From assembly GCA_937934135.1 (NCBI GenBank), contig CALHAW010000002.1, positions 62,001 to 126,000 of the forward strand: DNA of 64,000 nt, read 5' to 3'. The translations under genes and the position numbers were made by a program. Source of the stretch: an uncultured Alphaproteobacteria bacterium (lineage in GTDB: Bacteria > Pseudomonadota > Alphaproteobacteria > Micavibrionales > Micavibrionaceae). Under the pieces are notes generated by a model. It searched no databases. It saw nothing but the letters and a program-made list of their open reading frames with translations, and had not been told where the DNA came from. Shown here one piece after another: positions 18,877-27,969 of this stretch (positions are counted from its first letter, which is position 1; every line of letters starts with the position of its first letter).

Positions 18877-19252
18877 GTTTTTCGGCCTCCTCTGCCTCTA
18901 ATCTGAAAAGTGCATTTTCTTTAGACACACCTTCACGGCCCAAATGATAAAAAATCACCTTTGTTTTATTTTCTTCATCGCGTTCGCTGACGATATTATA
19001 AAGCACACGGCTTTTTGTTTCATGGCCCAGTTCCATCAGGCGTTTACGACCATTTAAGAGTGAAATGAGATTCATTACCTTTTTTTCAGATAGGGATAAA
19101 TCCTCTTCCCGGTCCAATACAGTGTAATCCCCGACGGGAATATTATTATCTTCTTCCCTTTTCGTAATCAGAAAAGCCCGTTCATTGACGGGGGAGCGTT
19201 CATAGCCATAGAGTGGCGCGGCACTTTCTGCGTTAAAGTCTTGTGTCTGCAT
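18869..19252 (-). CDS. hypothetical protein, 127 residues
   Basis: An acidic and basic, soluble-looking protein without signal peptide or transmembrane segment. It is rich in Glu and Lys, and its centre has VMNLISLLNGRKRLMELG, followed by TKVIFYHLGREGVSKENA and an acidic Ala/Glu tail. I do not recognise the family. It is divergent from ahcY (117 bases between starts) and appears to be co-translated with the 41-residue ORF downstream. Function cannot be stated. Confidence 0.75.
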   Translation of the reverse strand: MQTQDFNAESAAPLYGYERSPVNERAFLITKREEDNNIPVGDYTVLDREEDLSLSEKKVMNLISLLNGRKRLMELGHETKSRVLYNIVSERDEENKTKVIFYHLGREGVSKENALFRLEAEEAEKHA

Positions 19253-19287
19253 GTTCTTGTAATTTCCCTATTTTGCCCAGTATTCCC

Positions 19288-19314
19288 TTGCCTTTCGGGC
19301 ATTGCATCTATAAT
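19288..19314 (+). promoter_or_regulatory. candidate sigma-70 promoter of ahcY
   Basis: TTGCCT at 19288-19293 and a perfect TATAAT at 19309-19314 are separated by 15 bases (16 if the -35 is read as CTTGCC). This lies 55 bases upstream of the ahcY start, and an ACGGAGA Shine-Dalgarno-like sequence precedes the ATG. No SAM or SAH riboswitch-like structure was seen. Confidence 0.45.
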
Positions 19315-19369
19315 TATTAGCCCATAAAGATTAATATTTACTAAATTTATACAAACGGAGACATATTTT

Positions 19370-20680
19370 ATGAGCGCAGAGCCAAAAACAGTAGAGAATG
19401 ACTATAAAATTGCCGATATTTCACTGGCCGAATTTGGCCGGAAGGAAATTGAATTGGCCGAAGCAGAAATGCCTGGCCTGATGGCAACACGCGCCGAATA
19501 TGGAGAATCACAGCCCTTAAAAGGCGCACGCATTGTAGGATGTCTTCATATGACAATCCAAACCGCCATTTTGATTGAAACATTACAGGCATTGGGCGCG
19601 ACGATTCGTTGGAGTTCTTGCAATATCTTCTCAACCCAAGATCACGCCGCCGCCGCGATTGCCGCAACAGGTACCCCTGTTTTTGCATGGAAAGGCCAAA
19701 CAGAAGAGGAAGGCGAATGGTGTATTCACCAAACAATTAAAGGGCCAGATGGATGGACACCTAATATGATTTTGGATGATGGGGGCGACCTGACAACAAT
19801 CATGCATAATGATTACCCAGAATTAATGAAGGATGTTAAAGGCCTTTCTGAAGAAACAACAACAGGTGTTTTACGTCTTCATGAAATGGTAAAAGCGGGT
19901 ACATTGATGGTACCAGCGATTAACGTCAATGACTCAGTCACAAAATCAAAATTTGATAATAAATATGGTTGTCGTGAGTCACTTGTGGATGCGATCCGTC
20001 GTGCCACAGACGTAATGATGGCGGGTAAGGTTGCCGTTGTTGCAGGATATGGTGATGTGGGTAAGGGTTCTGCGGAATCACTTTCTTCACAAGGCGTACG
20101 TGTAATGGTAACAGAAATTGACCCCATCTGCGCGCTTCAGGCCGCGATGGAAGGATATGAAGTTGTCACAATGGAAGAAGCCGCAAAGCGTGCAGATATT
20201 TTTGTTACAACAACAGGTAACAAAGACATTATCACCATGGATCATATGCGGGACATGAAAGAAGGGGCGATTGTTTGTAACATTGGTCACTTTGATAATG
20301 AAATCCAGACAGAGCCACTTCGTAATCTAACTTGGACAAACATCAAACCACAAGTTGATCAGATTGAATTTCCTGATGGGAAGAAGATCATTCTTCTGGC
20401 TGAAGGGCGTTTGGTTAATCTTGGCTGTGCAACAGGTCACCCATCATTTGTGATGAGCGCGTCTTTCACCAACCAAACATTGGCGCAAATTGAGCTTTGG
20501 AAGAATGCAGAAAAATATGAAAATGATGTGTATGTGTTACCAAAGCATTTGGATGAAAAAGTAGCGATGCTCCACCTTGAAAAAGTAGGCGCAAAGCTAT
20601 CCAAGCTTAATAAAGACCAAGCAGATTATATCGGCGTTAAAGTTGACGGACCGTTCAAATCGGATCAGTACCGCTACTGA
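19370..20680 (+). CDS. ahcY: adenosylhomocysteinase
   Basis: Hydrolyses S-adenosylhomocysteine, the inhibitory product of SAM-dependent methylation. The 436-residue protein shows [15 protein letters not shown], the NAD-binding loop [24 protein letters not shown] and the C-terminal KSDQYRY that closes the active site. It has its own candidate promoter. Several methyltransferase genes are in the window (21.4, 55.1 and 61.9 kb). The 3' end is close to a convergent GDSL hydrolase gene; no strong terminator separates them. Confidence 0.98.
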   Translation: MSAEPKTVENDYKIADISLAEFGRKEIELAEAEMPGLMATRAEYGESQPLKGARIVGCLHMTIQTAILIETLQALGATIRWSSCNIFSTQDHAAAAIAATGTPVFAWKGQTEEEGEWCIHQTIKGPDGWTPNMILDDGGDLTTIMHNDYPELMKDVKGLSEETTTGVLRLHEMVKAGTLMVPAINVNDSVTKSKFDNKYGCRESLVDAIRRATDVMMAGKVAVVAGYGDVGKGSAESLSSQGVRVMVTEIDPICALQAAMEGYEVVTMEEAAKRADIFVTTTGNKDIITMDHMRDMKEGAIVCNIGHFDNEIQTEPLRNLTWTNIKPQVDQIEFPDGKKIILLAEGRLVNLGCATGHPSFVMSASFTNQTLAQIELWKNAEKYENDVYVLPKHLDEKVAMLHLEKVGAKLSKLNKDQADYIGVKVDGPFKSDQYRY

Positions 20681-20690
20681 TTACTATCAT

Positions 20691-21365
20691 CTATTTCGTA
20701 TGAAATTCAGTAAAACCATCGGTGAAGATAAAATCGCCGATGGTTTTTTCTAATCTGGCATGCCCTTTTTCATTGGGGTGTAGGCCATCTGTGAAATGAT
20801 CTGCGAGGTCAGGTAAAGCAAGCCATTCTTCGAATAGAGATAGAAATGGGATTCTTCCTTGTTCACAAATATCATGAATCAATCCGTCAAAATGTTTAAT
20901 GGATTCATTTCTGTACGCTTTTCCTTCTGCCCATGGTGCAGGGTTAACAAGCGCTTCATCAACGGGGAGGAGACCAATAAAACTGATATTTTGGGTTAAA
21001 TTGCGCGCCATATCGATCATGCGTTGAATATCATCCTGAAATTCTTCATCGCCATAGCATTGCATCTGTCCATCCAAAGAATAAATAGAATCATTTACCC
21101 CCACCGCAAACACAAATTGTATAGTGTCGCCTACTTCATCATTATAAATGCGGGTGGTTACTTCATTTTCAAAACGACGGACGATATCAGGCGCCGTATC
21201 CCCAGAAACACCAAGATTATACGGCCGGCAGTAAAACCCATCTGACTTATTACACGATGTGTGTGTACGTTCCATGATCTGACTTGTTAAACGGTTCGCC
21301 CAGCCACCTTTGGGATCCCATGACCCCGCAGTAATGCTATCTCCAATAAAAAATAATTTAGCCAT
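20691..21365 (-). CDS. SGNH/GDSL-family hydrolase
   Basis: A 224-residue esterase-like protein. The four SGNH blocks are visible: FIGDSITAG with the nucleophile Ser, LGVSGDTAPD with the Gly, VGVNDSIY with the Asn, and FTDGLHPNEKGH with the catalytic Asp/His pair. There is no signal peptide, so it is probably cytoplasmic. Its ATG overlaps the stop of the upstream methyltransferase gene by one base, so the two are probably co-translated. Substrate is unknown; lysophospholipase/esterase activities are usual for the superfamily. Confidence 0.9.
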   Translation of the reverse strand: MAKLFFIGDSITAGSWDPKGGWANRLTSQIMERTHTSCNKSDGFYCRPYNLGVSGDTAPDIVRRFENEVTTRIYNDEVGDTIQFVFAVGVNDSIYSLDGQMQCYGDEEFQDDIQRMIDMARNLTQNISFIGLLPVDEALVNPAPWAEGKAYRNESIKHFDGLIHDICEQGRIPFLSLFEEWLALPDLADHFTDGLHPNEKGHARLEKTIGDFIFTDGFTEFHTK

Positions 21366-21952
21366 TATGCTTCTTTTGGTAAGGAATCGGGTACTTTATA
21401 GACGTACACTTTTAAGGGAATTGGTTTTTTCATCACTTCATGCACCGCGACAGGCTCCCACCCTTTAATCGTGAAAGTATTAGAGACAATAATTGCCCCT
21501 TTTGGTAATTCTGCGATCATTTTGGGACTGAGGCGCTCCAAAATTACTTCTAACATATAAAAGATGATCAAGTCTGCATCACCAAGATTTTCTTTGAAGA
21601 AATCATTACGCCGTATCTCAACATTCTTACGATCAAATAAAAAAGCCCTAAACCTAGAAAAATGCGCGGCGAGGAAAGAAAACTCTACGCCAATCACACG
21701 CGCCGCCGGGAACAGCTTTGCCGCGTCCATCACCAATGGCCCCCAACCAGAGCCAAGTTCATAGATCACTTTTGGCTTTACCCCATTGGCGATCAATTCT
21801 TTTTGCAAAACATCATGCACCGCACGGCGCATCCACGGCACACTGGAAACGGCGGACACCTTGACTTTATAATAGTCATATTCCAACCAAATCACCGCAA
21901 TGATTGATAAAATAACGGTTGTACAAAAAATAATAGTTAAAAGATCCTGCAT
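21365..21952 (-). CDS. membrane-anchored class I SAM-dependent methyltransferase-like protein
   Basis: A 195-residue protein with an N-terminal transmembrane segment (about 5-23), followed by a Rossmann-type fold. Motif I is IYELGSGWGPLVMDA, the next acidic strand end is VIGVEFS, and DADLIIFYML corresponds to motif IV. The closing part is short, so the fold may be compact. Comparable anchored methyltransferase-like proteins are widespread but poorly characterised. The gene is coupled to the GDSL hydrolase and divergent from the FMN reductase gene across 54 bases. Its target is unknown. Confidence 0.8.
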   Translation of the reverse strand: MQDLLTIIFCTTVILSIIAVIWLEYDYYKVKVSAVSSVPWMRRAVHDVLQKELIANGVKPKVIYELGSGWGPLVMDAAKLFPAARVIGVEFSFLAAHFSRFRAFLFDRKNVEIRRNDFFKENLGDADLIIFYMLEVILERLSPKMIAELPKGAIIVSNTFTIKGWEPVAVHEVMKKPIPLKVYVYKVPDSLPKEA

Positions 21953-22006
21953 GTCCTGTAATATTTAATTGAACTTAATTCTATTTTTAAAAATACAGGA
22001 AAAACT

Positions 22007-22582
22007 ATGACCGTGAAACTCCTCTTTTTCGCTGGTAGCGCCAGAAAAGATTCTTTGAATAAGAAACTGGCAAAGGCGGCGGCAGATATTGCCAAAACCC
22101 AAGGAGCAAAAGCACATTTTATTGATCTGGCCGAATTTGATATGCCCCTTTTCAACGAGGATATTGAAAGCGCAACAGGCCTGCCTGAAAACGCAAAGAA
22201 GTTAAAGCAGTTGATGATTGATCATCATGGTTTTTTTATTGCCAGCCCAAAATATAACGGCGCTTTCTCAGCATTGTTAAAAAATGCATTAGATTGGGTA
22301 TCGCGCAGTGAAGACAAGGAAGAAAGCCCCCTGAGCGCTTTTGCTGGTAAAACAGCCTGTTTAAGCGCCGCATCCCCGGGGGGGTTGGGTGGTATGCGGG
22401 GGCTTGTCCCTTTACGATTATGGCTGTCTAATATTCAAGTACATGTCATTCCGCAACAGCTGGCTATCGGTAATGCTTATGATATTTTTGATGAAGCGGA
22501 TATCAAGGATGAAAAGCAAAAACAGGCATTAGAAAATTTAATCACCTGTTTTATTAAAACGACAAAAGGATTAAACGCCTAA
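22007..22582 (+). CDS. NADPH-dependent FMN reductase-like flavoprotein
   Basis: A 191-residue flavodoxin-like protein. FFAGSARKDSLNKKLA is the FMN phosphate-binding loop, and ASPKYNGAFSALLKNALDW is a signature of the FMN reductase/chromate reductase/ArsH superfamily. AASPGGLGG forms the later flavin-contact loop. AGGAAA precedes the ATG. It directly abuts purU (the stop is followed by the purU ATG), so a three-gene operon with divL is likely. The physiological electron acceptor is unknown. Confidence 0.9.
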   Translation: MTVKLLFFAGSARKDSLNKKLAKAAADIAKTQGAKAHFIDLAEFDMPLFNEDIESATGLPENAKKLKQLMIDHHGFFIASPKYNGAFSALLKNALDWVSRSEDKEESPLSAFAGKTACLSAASPGGLGGMRGLVPLRLWLSNIQVHVIPQQLAIGNAYDIFDEADIKDEKQKQALENLITCFIKTTKGLNA

Positions 22583-23422
22583 ATGTATATTCTTTGCCTT
22601 TCTTGTAATGATAAGCCTGGTATTGTAGCCGCGGTGGCGACAGCGTTGAGTGATGCACAATGTAATATCGAAGAATCATCCCAATTTAACGATATATTTT
22701 CTGGACAGTTTTTTATGCGGGTTGTATTAAGCCCGTTAAAAGATGGATATATTGCGTCTTTTAAAGAACGTTTTTCAGACATTGCCGAAAGTTTTGCAAT
22801 GCGGTGGTCTATATTTGATGTATCACAAAAAACAAAAACCCTGATCATGGTGTCAAAATTTGATCATTGTTTGAATGATATTTTATATAAATGGAAGAAT
22901 AATTCTTTACCGATTGAAATAACCGCCGTCGCATCAAATCATCAAGATATAAAAGAATTGGTTGAAAATCATAATTTACCTTTTCACCATTACCCCATCA
23001 CCAAAGAAACAAAACACGCGCAAGAACAACAAGTGCGCGCCTTAATTCAAGAAACACAAAGTGAATTAATCATCATGGCGCGGTACATGCAAATTTTAAC
23101 TGAAGAGTTTTGCGGTGATTATACGGGGCGCGTGATTAATATTCATCATTCTTTCTTACCCGGATTTAAAGGGGCAAAACCCTATACTCAAGCGTATGAA
23201 CGAGGCGTAAAAATCATTGGGGCAACGGCACATTTTGCGACATCTGATCTTGATGAAGGCCCTATTATTTCCCAAAATATAACGCCTGTTACCCATGCAA
23301 ATACGCCTGAAAAAATGCAATTAATGGGACAAGACACAGAATGCCGAGCCTTAGCGCATGCCATTATGCTTTATGCAGAACGCCGAATTTTCTTGCATGC
23401 GGGAAGGACGATTATTTTGTAA
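22583..23422 (+). CDS. purU: formyltetrahydrofolate deformylase
   Basis: Hydrolyses 10-formyl-THF to formate and THF, balancing one-carbon pools. The 279-residue protein has an N-terminal ACT domain (about 1-80; CNDKPGIVAAVATAL), then a formyltransferase-like catalytic domain with the NIHHSFLPGFKGA motif and GATAHFATSDLDEGPII, containing the catalytic Asn/His/Asp. The stop overlaps the divL start by one base (TAATG). A frame continuing from inside purU into divL exists, but the ATG at 23422 is the better divL start. Confidence 0.96.
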   Translation: MYILCLSCNDKPGIVAAVATALSDAQCNIEESSQFNDIFSGQFFMRVVLSPLKDGYIASFKERFSDIAESFAMRWSIFDVSQKTKTLIMVSKFDHCLNDILYKWKNNSLPIEITAVASNHQDIKELVENHNLPFHHYPITKETKHAQEQQVRALIQETQSELIIMARYMQILTEEFCGDYTGRVINIHHSFLPGFKGAKPYTQAYERGVKIIGATAHFATSDLDEGPIISQNITPVTHANTPEKMQLMGQDTECRALAHAIMLYAERRIFLHAGRTIIL

Positions 23423-25752
23423 TGAAAAGTTTTTTAAAAACATTTACGGGCGCAGAGCAATTAGAGATTGAAAAAAGCAGATTAGAAGCATTCTTATCCG
23501 CTGTCCCCGGTGAATATTGTGGCTTTTCAACAGACGGCACGGCCATTTACAGCCAAGGATTTCTTGATTATTTCGGATTAAAAAAGATTGAGACAGTGCA
23601 TGATATTCAAGGGGTTATCACTCATGATGGATTAGTATCTTCCTTTCAAGAATTGCGCGAAACCAGAAAAAGTTTTTTAATAAAAACACAAAAAAAATTA
23701 ATAAATAATACTTCAAGCAATGCCCAAAAACAGTTTTTTGAGATAGAAGGAACATGCGGCGAAGCCATTACAGGCAATGATCATTTTTATATTTTATGGG
23801 TGCGTGATGTATCACAGCAACAACAAGATATTACAGCCTTAGAAGGCGCGCGGGAAAATGCAGAAATTGAAGGAAGAAAGCTCCAGGCCATTTCAGATAA
23901 AGTGCCTATTGGATTATCATTACGCGATGAACATGGAAAATTGACATGGTGTAATTTAGCTTATGCCAATTATGCAGAAGAATCCCCTGCGGATATTGTG
24001 ATTAGTCAAAATGAATTAAAAGTAAAATTTAAAGATAAGAAAAATTCTTTAAAAGAATTAGCCGAAGCTGCAAGACAAAGTGGAAAACGCCAACGGGAAA
24101 AAGCTTATATTGTGTCGGGCGGAAAAAGAAAACCCGTAATGGTGAATCAATATCCATTTGGAAATCCCGTTAAAACATTGGGATTAATTGTTGATATTGC
24201 ACGGGAGGAAGAATTAGAGGTTGCAACAAAACGTCACTTAAGCGCCAATCAAACCTTGCTCGAGCAACTACGTTCTGCGATTGCAATTTTTGGGTCTGAA
24301 CAGCAATTAGAATTTTATAATTCTGCCTTTGCACAATTATGGGGTCTGGAAGATCAATGGTTAAACACTAACCCGACCCTTGGTGAGATATTAGAACAAC
24401 TGCGTGAAACACGCCGTTTACCTGAACAGGCAGATTTTAGAAGCTATAAAAAAACTTGGCTGGATATGTTCACCAACCTGATCGATCCACATGAAGACAT
24501 GTTATATTTGCCTGACGATTCTGCGCTTCGTTTTCTTATTATCCCCCACCCCATGGGCGGATTAATGATGACGTTTGAGGATGTAAGTAGCCGATTGCAG
24601 CTTGAATCTTCCTACAACACATTAATTGCTGTGCAAAAAGAAACGCTCGATAATTTAACCGAAGGCGTAGCGGTGTTTGGCAGTGATGGGCGTTTAAAAT
24701 TATTCAACCCTTCCTATAGTCAGCTTTGGGGGTTACACCCCGAAGATATGGAGGGAGAGCCACATGTCACGACATTGGTAAATAAAAAAGAAGTATTTTT
24801 TACACCAGAAGAATGGGAGGACTGTAAAGAACAATTAATTGGACATGCCATTCAACGGAGTATCCAAGAAGGCCGTATTGATCGCGCCGATGATATTTTA
24901 ATTGAGTATACTACTGTCCCATTACCAGATGGCGGCGTGTTGGTATCTTATTATGACGCAACAGATTCAGTCAAAGTTGAAAAAGCATTGCGCGAAAAAA
25001 ATGCCGCGTTGGAACAAGCAGAAAAATTAAAAACAGACTTCCTTGCCAATGTGTCTTATCAATTACGAACACCGTTAAACGCGGTAATGGGGTTTGCCGA
25101 AATTCTACATAATGAATATTTCGGTACGCTGAACGATAAGCAAAAAGAATATAGCTCTAGCATTCAAGATGCGGGGGAAAGACTGGTTCATCTTATTGAT
25201 GATATTTTGGACTTAGCCACCATTGAAGCAGGATATTTAAATCTGACGCCTGAAGAATTTGACGTCTATCAAACATTAAATGGGCTGTATGAATTAAGTA
25301 AAGAATGGGGATTACAAAAACATATTACAGTTGAAATTGATTGCCCGAAAGATATAGGGACGCTTATTGCAGATCAACGACGCATTAAACAAATTTTACT
25401 GAATCTCATTCATAACAGTATTAATTTTACTCCCGAAAAGGGGCAAATATGGCTATGTGCCACGAAAAACGAGGAAACTAATCAAATTATTATTACCGTA
25501 CGCGATACAGGAATTGGTATTAAAGATGAAGACATGAGCCGTATTTTTGAACCATTTGAACGCATGGATGACAATGGAAGCACAGAAAAACGCAAAGATA
25601 TTTCATCAAATGCGTTACTACGCGGCGCAGGCCTGGGTCTTTCGATTGTAAAAAATATTACGGAGCTTCATGGGGGGTCGGTTTCTATTGAATCAGAAAT
25701 TGACCAAGGAACAGCCGTGCATATTACGTTACCAATAGAAACAGTTCTTTAA
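23422..25752 (+). CDS. divL: DivL-type PAS sensor pseudokinase with tyrosine in the H-box
   Basis: In Caulobacter DivL is a cell-polarity pseudokinase that controls the CckA-CtrA cell-cycle pathway. Here, 776 residues contain four PAS-like regions (about 20-120, 155-260, 285-390 and 410-520; for example GVAVFGSDGRLKLFNPS) and then a kinase core. The H-box is NVSYQLRTPLNAVMGFAEIL, with Tyr546 in place of histidine, the hallmark of DivL (Tyr550 in Caulobacter). The ATPase domain is well preserved, with NLIHNSINFTP, DTGIGIK and GAGLGLSIVK. The start at 23422 overlaps purU by one base. Orthology is inferred from the tyrosine, architecture and length, not from an alignment. Confidence 0.85.
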   Translation: MKSFLKTFTGAEQLEIEKSRLEAFLSAVPGEYCGFSTDGTAIYSQGFLDYFGLKKIETVHDIQGVITHDGLVSSFQELRETRKSFLIKTQKKLINNTSSNAQKQFFEIEGTCGEAITGNDHFYILWVRDVSQQQQDITALEGARENAEIEGRKLQAISDKVPIGLSLRDEHGKLTWCNLAYANYAEESPADIVISQNELKVKFKDKKNSLKELAEAARQSGKRQREKAYIVSGGKRKPVMVNQYPFGNPVKTLGLIVDIAREEELEVATKRHLSANQTLLEQLRSAIAIFGSEQQLEFYNSAFAQLWGLEDQWLNTNPTLGEILEQLRETRRLPEQADFRSYKKTWLDMFTNLIDPHEDMLYLPDDSALRFLIIPHPMGGLMMTFEDVSSRLQLESSYNTLIAVQKETLDNLTEGVAVFGSDGRLKLFNPSYSQLWGLHPEDMEGEPHVTTLVNKKEVFFTPEEWEDCKEQLIGHAIQRSIQEGRIDRADDILIEYTTVPLPDGGVLVSYYDATDSVKVEKALREKNAALEQAEKLKTDFLANVSYQLRTPLNAVMGFAEILHNEYFGTLNDKQKEYSSSIQDAGERLVHLIDDILDLATIEAGYLNLTPEEFDVYQTLNGLYELSKEWGLQKHITVEIDCPKDIGTLIADQRRIKQILLNLIHNSINFTPEKGQIWLCATKNEETNQIIITVRDTGIGIKDEDMSRIFEPFERMDDNGSTEKRKDISSNALLRGAGLGLSIVKNITELHGGSVSIESEIDQGTAVHITLPIETVL

Positions 25753-26483
25753 GTTTTTTTAGTAAATTCTTGGAGACGCAGTTTAATAATATGATCTGGC
25801 GGCCCCTCTGATCCATCGGGGCGGTTACCGCGATAATAATCTTTTTGCCATTTTTTCTTTTGCGCGTAACTGCCTTCTTTTAAAAGTTCTTCATTAAACT
25901 TTTGGCGTGATTGTCCCCATAAATCATGCTCTTCTTTTAACACTGGGTCACTGGATATAGGACGCATTTCTGGTTTAATTGTTTCAAGGAACCCGCGCTT
26001 TACAGGCATCACATTACAAAAAACATCCCCCGCCTTAAAAGAAATCCAGTGATTAGGGCGCGTAATTTTCCAGTTCATGGTAAAACTGTAAGGCGCCCAA
26101 TCTGCTTCGATCACCCCCGTTAATGGAGACACGCCATCTTTAGGCTCATTGACCGAACCGCCAACCATGATATTCCAACCCTTTTCAATTTGGAAAACGC
26201 CATGCGTATGAAAGGTCAAAATACCATGGCCAAAAATACTGGCCGCAACGCGGTCATGGGGTTGATCAGATTTAATTGTGAGGCCTTCACCTTCACGCCG
26301 GCCATCCCAATGCACCAATAAATCCTGTTTCAAATGAAAAGACCAACCATGCGCATTTGCAATGTTAAGAGGGAGACAGCGATAAGCAAAACTCTCACTT
26401 GTTTCATCCATCCATTGGCGTGTTGATTGATTCGCGCGCAGATCAACGAGTTCAGGGTCTGTCGTTAAAAATTCAAATTTCAT
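25749..26483 (-). CDS. DUF6065-like protein, unknown function
   Basis: A 244-residue protein without signal peptide. The N-terminal region contains FAYRCLPLNIANAHGW, then HTHGVFQIEKGWNIMVGGSVNEP and WKITRPNHWISFKAGDVF; Trp and Asp are frequent. This resembles what I remember of the DUF6065 family, some members of which are found next to natural product genes; that identification is from memory and not tested. It is coupled to the upstream ferredoxin-NADP reductase gene by a 4-base overlap, which could mean a redox-linked role, but this is speculation. It is convergent with divL, with a 4-base overlap. Confidence 0.7.
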   Translation of the reverse strand: MKFEFLTTDPELVDLRANQSTRQWMDETSESFAYRCLPLNIANAHGWSFHLKQDLLVHWDGRREGEGLTIKSDQPHDRVAASIFGHGILTFHTHGVFQIEKGWNIMVGGSVNEPKDGVSPLTGVIEADWAPYSFTMNWKITRPNHWISFKAGDVFCNVMPVKRGFLETIKPEMRPISSDPVLKEEHDLWGQSRQKFNEELLKEGSYAQKKKWQKDYYRGNRPDGSEGPPDHIIKLRLQEFTKKT

Positions 26484-27517
26484 GTGGGCGCCTTCGGTAA
26501 TCCTTTGGTCGTAGAATATTCAAAATGAAGGGGTGTATCAGGGTGCAGACAATCATAAATATGATGCGCGGCAAAAGAAGCTTCTGAAAATCCCGTTAGA
26601 ATTAATTTCTTTTTATGCTTGTACGCGGCAATGTCGCCAATAGCATATATATTTTTAATATTCGTCTGTGCCGTCGTTGGGCTGACTGCGATATGATGGT
26701 TTTTAATATCCAACCCCCAATCCGCAATAGGCCCTAAATCCATTGACAGTCCATAAAAAGGCAATAAAACATCACAATTTATGGCGCGTACATCCCCATT
26801 ACTATGCTTAATATGCAGTTTTTCAAGCTGGCCACTCTCCCCTTCAAGCGCGTGAAGTTGATAAGGGGTGAGAATGTTCACTTTGCTCTCTTTTTCTAAT
26901 TTTTTTAGCTGTTGTACGCTTTCTGGCGCAGCGCGGAATTTATCGCGGCGATGCAGTAAACTCACAGTTTTCGATGTTTCTGCGAGGGAAAGCGCCCAAT
27001 CAACAGCGCTATCTCCGCCACCAGCGATAACAATATCCTTGCCTATAAAATCCGCTTTGCGCTGCACCATATAAAAAATAGAGATGCCTTCATAGCTTTC
27101 AATATTCTCTAAAGGCGGCCGATTAGGGCCAAAAGATCCTGCGCCGCCTGCAATAATAATCATTTTAGAGCGTACGCGCTTACCAAGAGATGTTTCTATA
27201 TTAAAAATACCGTCATTGTCGCTTATCGAGACAACCTGTTGTCCCATATGATAGTCCGGCTTAAACGGTGCGGCCTGCTGGGTCAGGTTTTTAATTAAAT
27301 CCACAGCCGCTATTTCAGGGTAGGCGGGAATATCATAGATTGGTTTTTCAGGATAAAGCGCCGTACATTGCCCTCCTAATTGATCCAAGCTATCAATCAC
27401 TTGTGTTGATAGCCCCAGCATACCGCACTGAAAGACAGCAAACAGCCCCGTTGGCCCGCCACCAATTATCGTGACGTCCTTAACAGGGTTTTTAGAATCT
27501 GTTACATGTTGAACCAT
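26480..27517 (-). CDS. ferredoxin/flavodoxin-NADP+ reductase (TrxR-like)
   Basis: A 345-residue FAD/NADP flavoprotein. The N-terminal FAD motif is GGGPTGLFAVF, followed by LGGQCTALYPEKPIYD, diagnostic of the YumC-type ferredoxin-NADP reductases. The NADP motif is IAGGGDSAVDWAL, and the C-terminal YAIGDIAAY contacts FAD. The CxxC redox centre of real thioredoxin reductases is absent. I start it at the ATG at 27517; longer reading frames upstream would overlap tsaE. It is divergent from tsaE with only 14 bases between the two starts. Confidence 0.92.
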   Translation of the reverse strand: MVQHVTDSKNPVKDVTIIGGGPTGLFAVFQCGMLGLSTQVIDSLDQLGGQCTALYPEKPIYDIPAYPEIAAVDLIKNLTQQAAPFKPDYHMGQQVVSISDNDGIFNIETSLGKRVRSKMIIIAGGAGSFGPNRPPLENIESYEGISIFYMVQRKADFIGKDIVIAGGGDSAVDWALSLAETSKTVSLLHRRDKFRAAPESVQQLKKLEKESKVNILTPYQLHALEGESGQLEKLHIKHSNGDVRAINCDVLLPFYGLSMDLGPIADWGLDIKNHHIAVSPTTAQTNIKNIYAIGDIAAYKHKKKLILTGFSEASFAAHHIYDCLHPDTPLHFEYSTTKGLPKAPT

Positions 27518-27531
27518 AAGGATTTTATGGG

Positions 27532-27969
27532 ATGAAAATGCACCACTGTCAAACAGAAGAAGAAACCATTGCACTGGCACAAAGGATGGCACGCACCTTA
27601 ACGGGTGTTGTCACGTTAAATGGTACATTGGGCGCAGGTAAATCAACCTTTGCACGGGCAGTGATACAATCCCTCACAAGCGCGGAGGAGGATGTCCCCA
27701 GCCCGACCTTTACCCTTGTCCAAAATTACGAAGCGCGGGATAGTGAAACAAGCCATCGGCAGATTTATCATCTGGATCTTTATCGCCTAGAAGACGCAGA
27801 AGAAATTTTTGAATTAGGATGGGATGATATGCAGGTAGAAAACAGTTTAATTATGATTGAATGGGCAGAACGTATTGAAGATTTATTACCGCGTAAACGA
27901 ACAGATATTATGATAGAAATCATGAACACACACAGCCGTACCATCACCGTGAAAGAACATATCACATGA
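27532..27969 (+). CDS. tsaE: tRNA threonylcarbamoyladenosine biosynthesis protein TsaE
   Basis: ATPase that assists the TsaB/TsaD complex in making t6A37 in tRNA. The 145-residue protein has the P-loop GTLGAGKSTFARAV, SPTFTLVQNYEA, IYHLDLYRLED and IMIEWAER, all typical. A second in-frame ATG lies two codons downstream. It overlaps murU by 4 bases. In other alphaproteobacteria an amgK-like kinase gene often comes next; here it is missing. Confidence 0.95.
   Translation: MKMHHCQTEEETIALAQRMARTLTGVVTLNGTLGAGKSTFARAVIQSLTSAEEDVPSPTFTLVQNYEARDSETSHRQIYHLDLYRLEDAEEIFELGWDDMQVENSLIMIEWAERIEDLLPRKRTDIMIEIMNTHSRTITVKEHIT

Noticed and set aside
19253..19369. A SAM or SAH riboswitch upstream of ahcY
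   Set aside because: I looked for conserved pseudoknot-like GC-rich elements; the leader is short and AT-rich, with only a promoter-like pair visible.
23341..23421. An in-frame ATG inside purU as the start of divL
   Set aside because: It adds 27 residues that match the purU sequence region in another frame; the ATG at 23422 with the TAATG overlap is the simpler start.
26480..27517. Thioredoxin reductase instead of ferredoxin-NADP reductase
   Set aside because: The CxxC redox motif is missing and the LGGQC...YPEKPIYD pattern fits the ferredoxin-NADP reductase group.
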